Below, piece by piece: positions 55,811-63,589 of a DNA stretch of 64,000 nucleotides (position 1 is the stretch's first letter; every line of letters begins with the position of its first letter). This DNA comes from JAPOUP01 sp965201085 (GTDB lineage Bacteria > Pseudomonadota > Alphaproteobacteria > Rhodobacterales > Rhodobacteraceae). Made by a program: the position numbers and the translations under genes. The stretch spans positions 248,001 through 312,000 of the forward strand of contig CBDAVS010000016.1 in NCBI GenBank assembly GCA_965201085.1, written 5' to 3'. A model generated the notes under the pieces. It had not been told where the DNA came from and did no database searches. It saw only the letters and a program-made list of their open reading frames with translations.

Positions 55811-56518
55811 TTGACCGAAAAAGAGCCAAATATCGTATCCATCGTTCGAGAGAGCGGCCAAATACCTGAGCGCCGATCGCTAAGGTTGGAGGCGGTCGAC
55901 AAACTGCGGGATCTGATCCTCCTGGAAGAACTGGCACCCGGCACAGCGGTGCCAGAACGAGATGTTTCCGAGGCACTTGGCATCAGCAGAACGCCCCTGA
56001 AGGACGCGCTTCGAATTTTGGAGGCAGAGGGGCTGATCAAGTACGGACCAACCGGCCGTCCGCGTGTCGCCAATCCATCATTAGAAGAGGTCGAACAAAA
56101 TTTTCATGTGCTTGGCGTGCTTGAGGCGCTTGCCGGTGATCTCGCCTGTCAGGCCGCAACTGACGAGGAAATTGAAGAACTTGTCGCCATGGAGCAATCC
56201 ATGCGGAAACTACCAAAAAAGGCGTATGGGAATCTTGATTTCTTTCGTGCCGACATGGAGTTTCATTCCCGGATTGTGGTGGTGTCTCGTAACATGCCAC
56301 TTCGGGAAACCCATGGACACTACAATACCAGGCTATTCCGAACGCGCTTCATGGCCGCCCGGCGGAAGGTTCGTCGCGAGAACACGTTGAACGAGCACGA
56401 GGCAATTGCGGCTTCGCTGTTGAACCGGGATCGGCGAGCCACATCGAGCGCGCTGCGCAAACACCTGAAAAGTACGGTCAAAAATATAAAGCGCCTTTGG
56501 CCGAATGAGGCGAATTGA
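55811..56518 (+). CDS. GntR-family transcriptional regulator, FCD subfamily
   Basis: The 235-residue regulator has an N-terminal winged helix-turn-helix (LRDLILLEELAPGTAVPERD, SEALGISRTPLKDALRILEA) and a C-terminal helical FCD ligand-binding domain (FRADMEFHSRIV, EHEAIAASLLNRDR). FCD members usually repress catabolic operons and are released by a pathway intermediate. TTG 55811 follows GAGGAT at good spacing. A GTG at 55799 would lack such a site. It is the only regulator gene I find in the window and converges with the importer operon, so it is the prime candidate for the palindromic operator sites. Confidence 0.88.
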   Translation: MTEKEPNIVSIVRESGQIPERRSLRLEAVDKLRDLILLEELAPGTAVPERDVSEALGISRTPLKDALRILEAEGLIKYGPTGRPRVANPSLEEVEQNFHVLGVLEALAGDLACQAATDEEIEELVAMEQSMRKLPKKAYGNLDFFRADMEFHSRIVVVSRNMPLRETHGHYNTRLFRTRFMAARRKVRRENTLNEHEAIAASLLNRDRRATSSALRKHLKSTVKNIKRLWPNEAN

Positions 56519-56569
56519 AACTCAGCGGTTACCCCGCGCGGAGATCCGCAAATCGCTGAATCCATCGCA

Positions 56570-57511
56570 TCAATTCGTAACGTTGTTTGAACTCGGAAAA
56601 AGCTCGCCGTACGCATCGCGCAGCGATTTCCTCTCGGATGCTGAAAGTTGGGTCATTGGCGCGCGCATCCTTAGCCATTGATCCTGCCCACTAACGAAAG
56701 CCAGAAGGTCCTTAAGCGTCGGGACTGGCGGAAAACGCGATACCAGTTTGATTAGGTCCACGACTCTATTGTCGTCGCGTCCCTTAGCAAGTTCGCGGAC
56801 AATCGTAGGCTGGAAGTTCGCCAGTCCTGAGATTGTCCCGGATGCACCAAGTGAAATTGCGCGCGCTAGATGAGCCTCATGTGAAGCAACGATTGCCAAG
56901 TCATTGTGCTCTTTCAAAAGACGGTTCAAATAGCCCTAGTCGGTGCTACTGACTTTAACGCCCACCACAACTTCCGGAAATTCTTGTCGAAGCATTGAGA
57001 CAAATTCATGTGTCAATTCAACGCCAGTAACTGACGGTATATGGTAGAGGATGATGTCACGCGCTGCCGCACCAAGGTGGTCAAAGACTGACCAATACCA
57101 TCTAAAAATGCCTTCGTTTTCGAGGCCACCGACTGTCACCGGGGGCGCCAGCAAAACTGCGCCACAGCCCGCTTGAAGCGCATAAGCGCAATCGGATGCA
57201 ATTTCGAGCGCCGCCAACCCGCGCGCCGTATAGATTGTCGATGTCAACTCGACGCCTGCATTCGCTAGAATGTCAAGCGCCTCATGGCGCTCGGCCAGAG
57301 AAATCGATGCGCCCTCACCTGTTGTTCCGAACAACGTGACGGAAGTCAATTTGGACTTCAAAAGCCATTGTGCATGCTGAGTGAACACCTCCCAGTCTAT
57401 GCGGTCTCGCTCATCAAAGGGTGTTGAAATTGGGGCGCTGGTTTGCACCAGACGCCGAACAGCATCGCTGTTTTTCGCGTCTAGAGCTGCTGAACCGCGG
57501 ACCTGCTTCAT
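56570..57511 (-). pseudogene. DapA-family (DHDPS/NAL-type) aldolase with one in-frame amber codon
   Basis: Class I aldolases of this family cleave or form 2-keto acids via a lysine Schiff base. The reading is in one frame from MKQVRGSAALDAKNSD to the end at 56570, except for TAG at 56936-56938 (VKVSSTD-stop-GYLNRL). The active-site residues are intact: the FGTTGEGA motif, the tyrosine in ILYHIPSVTG, and the lysine in VVGVKVSS. The total would be 313 residues, close to the family norm. It is the last gene of the importer operon. It is either a young pseudogene, a sequencing error or a readthrough case. Confidence 0.8.
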
Positions 57512-57542
57512 TGCCCGCCTTCTGCTTTAGTTAGGATATTTC

Positions 57543-58478
57543 TCATTGTCTTTTCCGACGTTGAATTTGCCAAAGGACCCAAGCTTCGGTTTCTGAGTCG
57601 TACCCATTGTTGAAACCGAAAAAAGCAACTTCATGCAATGGCCGCTCCTTGGTATACCAACGGTCCAGCGCCTGGGCCCTTGCCGTCTTCAGCGCAAGGC
57701 TTGAAACCTCTCGTGCTGCGGCCCGGTCGGCGATTCGTACGATTGCAAAAAAAGGATCACCGCTCGGCTGGGGCAATGGAACGGGGTCCGACCGTTGCCC
57801 CACACCAAGTTGCTCGAAAACCAAATGGCTGAGTCCTGCAGGAAGGCCGGAACGAGGAAACCAACCCCAATCGCCGCCCGATTCCTGCAGTTCGCCGCGA
57901 TTGAGCTCGCGTGCGACAGCAGAAAAAAGTTCTCCGTTGTGAAGGCGTTCAGCAACCGACTGCGCGGCCGCGCGATTTTGGACAACGATGACTTGAAGTT
58001 GAACCTGTTCAGCGACAGTCTCAACTTGCTGTCCAAGGTATTCGTTTAGACGCTGCGCCGTCAGGTTGCGCCGAGCAAGATCAAGGAATTCAGCCTCAGT
58101 AAATTCGGAGTTGTTGAGCTGCTGTCGCATCCACTCTTCGAATTCAGCATCGGTAATGGAATTCTCACCACCAGACGCCTGAGAACGGACAAACGCGACG
58201 ATATCGTCATCGCTCAGGTTGATGTTATAGGGCGGATTTGGAGCGACTTTGAGTATGATTTCCTCACGAGCCAGCACGTAGAGCAGCTGCATGGATTGCA
58301 ATCCTGACGCCGCCATTCGCTTTACGAAGTAGTCCATTCGCACTTCGCGATCATCATCGACACGCACGACCACGGTCCGATACGGCGCTAATCGTTCTTT
58401 GTAGATCCCATACCCAGCGATGCCGCCGACCATGGCTACGACTACGACAACAGACAATATTCCCAGCCGGCTACTCAT
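57543..58478 (-). CDS. PpiC-type peptidyl-prolyl isomerase, membrane-anchored
   Basis: The 311-residue protein has an N-terminal membrane helix (residues 5-24) and then an extracytoplasmic SurA/PpiD-like region with a helical N-domain (FVKRMAASGLQSMQLLYVLA). A parvulin domain lies near residues 155-250 (ESGGDWGWFPRSGLPAGLSH, FEQLGVGQ). The family catalyses proline isomerisation in secreted proteins. It sits inside the importer operon, 15 bp after the OppF-like gene and before the DapA-type gene, a position I have not seen for this family. It may help fold the binding protein or a secreted enzyme. Confidence 0.82.
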   Translation of the reverse strand: MSSRLGILSVVVVVAMVGGIAGYGIYKERLAPYRTVVVRVDDDREVRMDYFVKRMAASGLQSMQLLYVLAREEIILKVAPNPPYNINLSDDDIVAFVRSQASGGENSITDAEFEEWMRQQLNNSEFTEAEFLDLARRNLTAQRLNEYLGQQVETVAEQVQLQVIVVQNRAAAQSVAERLHNGELFSAVARELNRGELQESGGDWGWFPRSGLPAGLSHLVFEQLGVGQRSDPVPLPQPSGDPFFAIVRIADRAAAREVSSLALKTARAQALDRWYTKERPLHEVAFFGFNNGYDSETEAWVLWQIQRRKRQ

Positions 58479-58493
58479 GATTAACGAGCGCTC

Positions 58494-59546
58494 CTATTCT
58501 AATTCATCGACCAGATGACAGGACGCCATATGTCCATCTCCGACTTCTCTCATTACCGGCACCTCGACACGACAGATGTCTTTTGCATGGGGACATCGGG
58601 TATGAAACGTGCATCCGCTGGGCGGATTCATGGGACTAGGAACATCCCCTTCAAGCACGATTCGCGTTCGCGTTCGGTCGACAACCGGATCCGGGATAGG
58701 GACAGCGGACAACAAGGAAATAGTATAGGGGTGGCGCGGGTTGCTGTACAATTGATCAGCGGTGGTAATCTCGACAATTCGGCCTAAATACATGACCGCG
58801 ACGCGATCGCTGATGTTGCGAACTAGGGACAGGTCATGTGCAATGAACAGATACGTTAGGTTAAACTCGTCCCTAAGGCGCATCAGCAGCGTGATAATCT
58901 GTTCCTGAACGGATACGTCCAGCGCCGAAACGGCCTCGTCACAGACCACAAAATCTGGGTTGATCGCTAACGCGCGAGCGATGCCCAGCCTCTGACGTTG
59001 ACCACCGCTGAATTCATGTGGATAGCGGCTTGCAACCGACGGGTCGAGTTCGACCATTCGCAGCAGTTCGGCGACCCTTTGGCGGTAATCATCGCCCCTG
59101 GCGACATCGTGGATCAGTAGCGTTTCACCAACAATATCACCAGCCGTCATACGCGGATTCAACGATGCAAATGGATCCTGGAAGATGAGCTGCATGTGTC
59201 GCCGTTGGCGGCGCAGTTGCTTGCCTCTGGTTTTCACCAGATCGGCGCCATCGAATTCCACGCTGCCGGATGTGACTTCCTGTAGTTGCAGAATGCATCG
59301 GCCGACTGTTGTCTTGCCGCAGCCGGACTCGCCCACCAAGCCAATTGTTTCACCCCGGTTGATGGTCAAGCTGACGCCGTCTACCGCTTTGACGTCGCCA
59401 ACCTTGCGCCTCAGCACACCAGCTGTCACCGGAAAATACTTGACCAGATCCGTGACCTTGATCAGCGTGTTTGCTTCGGCAGCAAAATATTCCCTGGTCG
59501 AGGAAGGGCTTTGGTCACCAACCAGATCTACGTGCTCAATCGTCAT
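58494..59546 (-). CDS. Peptide/opine-type ABC importer ATPase (OppF/DppF-like)
   Basis: The 350-residue ATPase has Walker A GESGCGKTTVG, QDPFASLNPRMTAGDIVGE, the signature FSGGQRQRLG, Walker B FVVCDEAVSALD, and AHDLSLVRNISDRV. The C-terminal oligopeptide/dipeptide domain is complete (PPSGCTFHTRCPHA, DICRVEVP). It is the fourth gene of the minus-strand operon. The missing second ATPase is probably the OppD-like protein encoded at 48448. Confidence 0.92.
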   Translation of the reverse strand: MTIEHVDLVGDQSPSSTREYFAAEANTLIKVTDLVKYFPVTAGVLRRKVGDVKAVDGVSLTINRGETIGLVGESGCGKTTVGRCILQLQEVTSGSVEFDGADLVKTRGKQLRRQRRHMQLIFQDPFASLNPRMTAGDIVGETLLIHDVARGDDYRQRVAELLRMVELDPSVASRYPHEFSGGQRQRLGIARALAINPDFVVCDEAVSALDVSVQEQIITLLMRLRDEFNLTYLFIAHDLSLVRNISDRVAVMYLGRIVEITTADQLYSNPRHPYTISLLSAVPIPDPVVDRTRTRIVLEGDVPSPMNPPSGCTFHTRCPHAKDICRVEVPVMREVGDGHMASCHLVDELE

Positions 59547-59617
59547 GAGTCTCCTATTGGAGATAGTGTTTCATAGTTGCGTCTCGGTCGATTCATCTGT
59601 TTGACCTTTGTGACCGA

Positions 59618-60595
59618 TCACCGGTCAGGCTTTCCTCTGGATATTCTTTCGGTGAAACCCCCGAGCGCCTTGGGCGACACGACATCGAATCGGCCCACGC
59701 CCCCGCGCAGGCGCGGGTCAAGCAGATCGCGCAGCGCGTCGCCGAACATGTTGACGCCAAACACGACAATGGCCAAACACAGGCCCGGCCAGAATGCCAG
59801 CAATGGATTTTCCAGCATATATTTGCGGCCCTCCAGGCTGAGCATGCTGCCCCAACTGGGTTGCGGTGGCGGAATCCCAAATCCCAAGAAACTCACTGCG
59901 GATTCCGCCAAAATGTTTCCGCCAACGGAAATCGTGAATAACACGATCATCGGAGCCACGATCTGTGGCGCGATGTGTCGCACCAGGATGCGTGGGGTGC
60001 TTGCGCCCGCCGCTCGGGCGGCCTCGACATACGGTGCCTCTTTCACGCTCAGAACGACGCTCCGAACCGTTCGGATATTTACAATACCCCAGGGCACACC
60101 GAGCACGATAATGACCTGAACGATCCCCGGTCCCAGGAGCGACATTACCGTGATAATCAGGAACAGCCATGGGAACGCCTGCACCGCGTCGACCACACGC
60201 TGCGCGATCATGTCAATCCAACCACCGACGTACCCAAGGATCAGACCGAAAAATGTTGCAACGGCGACTGCCAGCAGGCTTGCGGCTATGCCCACAACCA
60301 TGGAAATGCGTGCACCGTGAACCACGCGGCTGTAAACATCCCGTCCGAATTGATCAGTTCCAAGCCAATTATCGACCGAAGGCCCCTGCAATCGCTTGAT
60401 AAAGCTCTGTTTATAGATTTCGTGGGTGGCAAGCACGTCTGCAAAAATTCCAACGAGCAAAAAGACCACAACGATAATCAACCCCACCGCGCCAAGTTTC
60501 TTTTCGCGAAACAACCGCCTAAGCAATTCGCGCGCACGTTTTGCCCTGGAGTTTTCCGATATAGAAACGGTGTTTTGAGGGGTTGTGTCAGGCAT
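59618..60595 (-). CDS. Peptide/opine-type ABC importer permease (DppC/OppC-like)
   Basis: The 325-residue membrane protein has an N-terminal OppC_N segment (REKKLGAVGLIIVVVFLLVG), the LGTDQFGRDVYSRVVHGARI motif of the DppC family, and the EAA loop AARAAGASTPRILVRHIAP. Six membrane helices are predicted by eye. Its start overlaps the upstream permease stop by one base (TAATG). Confidence 0.93.
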   Translation of the reverse strand: MPDTTPQNTVSISENSRAKRARELLRRLFREKKLGAVGLIIVVVFLLVGIFADVLATHEIYKQSFIKRLQGPSVDNWLGTDQFGRDVYSRVVHGARISMVVGIAASLLAVAVATFFGLILGYVGGWIDMIAQRVVDAVQAFPWLFLIITVMSLLGPGIVQVIIVLGVPWGIVNIRTVRSVVLSVKEAPYVEAARAAGASTPRILVRHIAPQIVAPMIVLFTISVGGNILAESAVSFLGFGIPPPQPSWGSMLSLEGRKYMLENPLLAFWPGLCLAIVVFGVNMFGDALRDLLDPRLRGGVGRFDVVSPKALGGFTERISRGKPDR

Positions 60596-61596
60596 TAGTC
60601 GTACCTAATTCGCGGATCCAACCACGCATAGGCAATATCAATCAAGACGTTCACTGTCAGAACAAATCCAGCCATGAGCAGGTTGATCGCTGTAACTACC
60701 GGATAGTCGCGCTTCTCCAATGCTTCGATCAAGAGAGACCCAAGCCCAGGCACGTTAAAGATCTTTTCTACAATCACTGCGCCACCGATTAGCACCGGCA
60801 ACTGGAGTCCGATCATCGTTAGCACGGGGATCGTGGCGTTTTTTAGGACATGACGGACGACGATTACACGTTCGCGCAGCCCTTTTGCCCAAGCAGTGCG
60901 GATATAGTCCTGGCGCAAGACCTCGAGCATCATAGTGCGCGTGAATCGCATTGTAATGCCTGACAAGAGCATCCCCTGTATCAGCGCAGGAACGAGCATG
61001 TGACTCAAATTTCCGATTGGATCGTCTGTAAATCGAACAAAGAACAACGGAGGGGCCCAGGCCCACCAGACCGCCGGATAGACAACAACCATTGTGCCAA
61101 GCCAGAAGTCAGGGATACAGATCATCCCGATCGAGCCGCTGCGCAGCACATTGTCGGTCGCCGTGTCTGCGCGAATACCAGAAATGATCCCTACCGGTAA
61201 CCCGATCATCAGCGAGAAGATGATAGCCATCAATCCTAGCTGGAGCGACACCGGCAATCTGAATAGAATGTCTGCGCCAACCGGCTGACGGGTCCAGAGC
61301 GAATCGCCCAGGTTGCCCTGGAAAACCTCACCAAGCCAACGAAAGTACTGAACATATGCAGGAACATCCAGCCCCAATTGCGCGCGTAGTTTCCGCGCGA
61401 GCTGCTCACTGACTTCCCCGCCGCCGCCGGTCGTACTTGTGGTCTCACTGCCGAGCGACACGTATTGCTGCATGATCGCAACCATCAGGTCGATCACGTC
61501 GCCTGGGATCCATCTGATCAAAAAGAAAGCAAGCAGCGATACGATAAAAAGGGTCGGGATGATCAGCAGGACCCGTCTGATGATGTAAGCACTCAT
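60595..61596 (-). CDS. Peptide/opine-type ABC importer permease (DppB/OppB-like)
   Basis: The 333-residue membrane protein begins MSAYIIRRVLLIIPTLFIVS, typical of DppB, and has YFRWLGEVFQGNLGDSLWTR and the EAA loop AWAKGLRERVIVVRHVLKNA. The C-terminal segment is VNVLIDIAYAWLDPRIRY. It is separated from the binding-protein gene by 82 bp that contain a hairpin, which may set a lower permease level. Confidence 0.93.
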   Translation of the reverse strand: MSAYIIRRVLLIIPTLFIVSLLAFFLIRWIPGDVIDLMVAIMQQYVSLGSETTSTTGGGGEVSEQLARKLRAQLGLDVPAYVQYFRWLGEVFQGNLGDSLWTRQPVGADILFRLPVSLQLGLMAIIFSLMIGLPVGIISGIRADTATDNVLRSGSIGMICIPDFWLGTMVVVYPAVWWAWAPPLFFVRFTDDPIGNLSHMLVPALIQGMLLSGITMRFTRTMMLEVLRQDYIRTAWAKGLRERVIVVRHVLKNATIPVLTMIGLQLPVLIGGAVIVEKIFNVPGLGSLLIEALEKRDYPVVTAINLLMAGFVLTVNVLIDIAYAWLDPRIRYD

Positions 61597-61622
61597 GGCG
61601 CCCCGATTGTGTCAAGAAAACA

Positions 61623-61651
61623 AGGGCCGACAGCAAATCGCCGCCGGCCCT
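61623..61651 (-). terminator. Hairpin with T-rich tail between binding-protein and permease genes
   Basis: On the minus strand AGGGCCG and CGGCCCT form a 7-bp stem around 15 nt, followed by TGTTTTCTT. As in many binding-protein operons this may partially terminate transcription or protect the upstream mRNA, giving excess binding protein over permease. Confidence 0.55.
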
Positions 61652-61678
61652 CGCAAATTATCTAGCTTTCAGGCGCGA

Positions 61679-63466
61679 TCATCCCGGCTGCATGTCGGTG
61701 TCGATCCAGATGATTTTAGCAAGCGAGTGCCAACCCTGGATACCAACATTACTGATCTCGCCACTGTAGCCCTTCACCCATGGGTTCCAGAACGTCAGCT
61801 TATCGAACGCTACGCCGGATGGGTAGTGGGACAGCTCGAGCGCTATTGGGAAAAACTCCCTGTACGCCGCTTGTCTCTTATCTTCATCAAGCTCTTGCTC
61901 AACAATTGCGAGAATGTCGTCGTACAGCGGGTCGCTCACCCTTGCGCTGTTTATCGTGGCGTTGCTGTGCAACGAGTTGATCAGAATTGAGAACGGATCT
62001 TGCCACATACCCGGCGTCCAACTGGTCAGACCCAGGTGTTCGTCTCTGTCCTTGACTGATTGCCATACGGCCAGTTCAACGACATTGAGGTTGGCGCGAA
62101 TGCCAACTTCGTTCCAGACACCTTGGTACAACTCATTGAACTCGGCCTCACCCGGTGGCGTCCACAGATCAAAATCGAACCCGTCGGGGTAACCTGCGGC
62201 GGCGAGGCACTCACGTGCCTTGTCGGGGTTGTAGGTGACCACATCGCGTGCACTGGCACATGAACCGGGCTGTGTCGGCTCAGTTGGCAGGTCTTCATAT
62301 GCGACAAACCAGTCCGCGAAGTTCGGGAACGTCGGGTAGGCGTAAGGAGTAGCGGCTCCGCCATAGAAAGATTCGACGATCTCATCGCGTGGAATCGCCA
62401 TCATGAGTGCTTGCCGCACTTTGATGTCGCTGAAGGGGCTGTCGGCCAAGTCTACACGAGGTACCCAGACCGAAGGCGTCGCAGCGGCTGGAAACTGCCC
62501 TATCTCAGGGTTGGTTTCCTTAAGCTGAGTGCCCCACTTGCCTGAAGACCCAAGACCATTGGTCAGGTCGATCTGGCCGGCCCGAAGAGCTGCGATGATC
62601 GATGCCTCGTCGTCAAAGTCGACGATACGGAACGTGTCTGCGTAGGGCAGGCGGTTGTCCGTGTGGATCGGATCATTTTCCCAATAGTTGGGGTTGCGCT
62701 TGTAAGTAACGGTGCTTCCCGGAATGAAGTCGGTCGGGATGTAGGCACCGGTACCTAGAGCATTCTTCCAATCACCCCATTCATCCTGCGGGATATTGTC
62801 CATCCCTGAATTAAAGATGAAGGCGTACATTGAGAAGTTGAATCCCGCCTGTGTCGCGTCTGGCGTTGGCCAGGACAACTCAAGCGTGTGATCGTCAAGG
62901 GCAGTCCAAGTTATGGCGCCGGGTTGGCCTTGCTGGAAGAAGTTCATCTGATTCTTCGACCAAGCTGCGTCGTGGGCGGTCAGTTCACGCCCATAATCGG
63001 CCTCCAGCCCCGGGTGCGGTTGCACGACATCCTCTTTTTCCCAGAAGCGAATGCCTTCGCGCATCTTGAACACCATCGAGGTGTCGTTGGGATACGTCCA
63101 GCTCTCGGCCAGCAGTGGCGCAACATAAAGGGGTGGCGTTGCCGCAACGAAGTTCGGATAGTCACCGGTCCCAGAGGCTCCACGCGCCCAATCCAGCTGG
63201 GAGAGCCGCTGGTTGGTTATCTGGACATTTGCAAGCTCGTGCGGACCGCCACCACCGCGCGGATCCCAATTCGAAAATGAGACCAAGAGAATTTCACGGT
63301 TCATGGTGATCGTTCCACCATACCGCGGTTTCTCATAAGTCCGTATCATTTTAGTACCGTCGAGTTTTGTAAGCTCAACATCCACCATCTCCTGGCCAAT
63401 TGAACCTGTGGCAGTTAACGCCACGGTAGCAACAGCGCCGATGGCAAGCTTTAGTCGCCTTACCAT
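61679..63466 (-). CDS. Periplasmic substrate-binding protein, SBP_bac_5 family
   Basis: The 595-residue protein has a cleavable signal peptide (RRLKLAIGAVATVALTATG, cut before or near QEMVD). It shows the family 5 lobes: MVFKMREGIRFWEKEDVVQP, HTLELSWPTPDATQAGF, LGTGAYIPTDFIPGSTVTYK and ARECLAAAGYPDGFDF. Family 5 receptors bind peptides, opines, nickel complexes or oligosaccharides. It is the first gene of a six-gene minus-strand operon and lies 73 bp from operator site 4. I cannot say which ligand it binds, but the co-regulated enzymes suggest a carboxylated small molecule. Confidence 0.92.
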   Translation of the reverse strand: MVRRLKLAIGAVATVALTATGSIGQEMVDVELTKLDGTKMIRTYEKPRYGGTITMNREILLVSFSNWDPRGGGGPHELANVQITNQRLSQLDWARGASGTGDYPNFVAATPPLYVAPLLAESWTYPNDTSMVFKMREGIRFWEKEDVVQPHPGLEADYGRELTAHDAAWSKNQMNFFQQGQPGAITWTALDDHTLELSWPTPDATQAGFNFSMYAFIFNSGMDNIPQDEWGDWKNALGTGAYIPTDFIPGSTVTYKRNPNYWENDPIHTDNRLPYADTFRIVDFDDEASIIAALRAGQIDLTNGLGSSGKWGTQLKETNPEIGQFPAAATPSVWVPRVDLADSPFSDIKVRQALMMAIPRDEIVESFYGGAATPYAYPTFPNFADWFVAYEDLPTEPTQPGSCASARDVVTYNPDKARECLAAAGYPDGFDFDLWTPPGEAEFNELYQGVWNEVGIRANLNVVELAVWQSVKDRDEHLGLTSWTPGMWQDPFSILINSLHSNATINSARVSDPLYDDILAIVEQELDEDKRQAAYREFFPIALELSHYPSGVAFDKLTFWNPWVKGYSGEISNVGIQGWHSLAKIIWIDTDMQPG

Positions 63467-63538
63467 ATCACTATCCTCCCTTTGTTGGGTACGACTGATA
63501 AACTAGACTACACGGGTTTGCGCGCCCAAGTCCAGTGA

Positions 63539-63556
63539 AATTTGGCATGCCAAATT
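63539..63556. promoter_or_regulatory. Palindromic operator, site 4 (AATTTGGCATGCCAAATT, perfect)
   Basis: A perfect 18-bp palindrome, 73 bp upstream of the binding-protein gene that opens the importer operon. Sites 1-3 differ from it at one to three positions. It gives the consensus for the putative regulon. Confidence 0.85.
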
Positions 63557-63567
63557 CCGAAAGCCGC

Positions 63568-63585
63568 ATTTGGAGACCTCCAATT
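63568..63585. promoter_or_regulatory. Second, weaker inverted repeat near operator site 4
   Basis: ATTTGGAGACCTCCAATT is an imperfect palindrome with the same TTTGG arm but a 6-bp rather than 4-bp gap, centred 29 bp from site 4. It could be an auxiliary regulator contact or a chance repeat. Confidence 0.35.
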
Positions 63586-63589
63586 TGGC

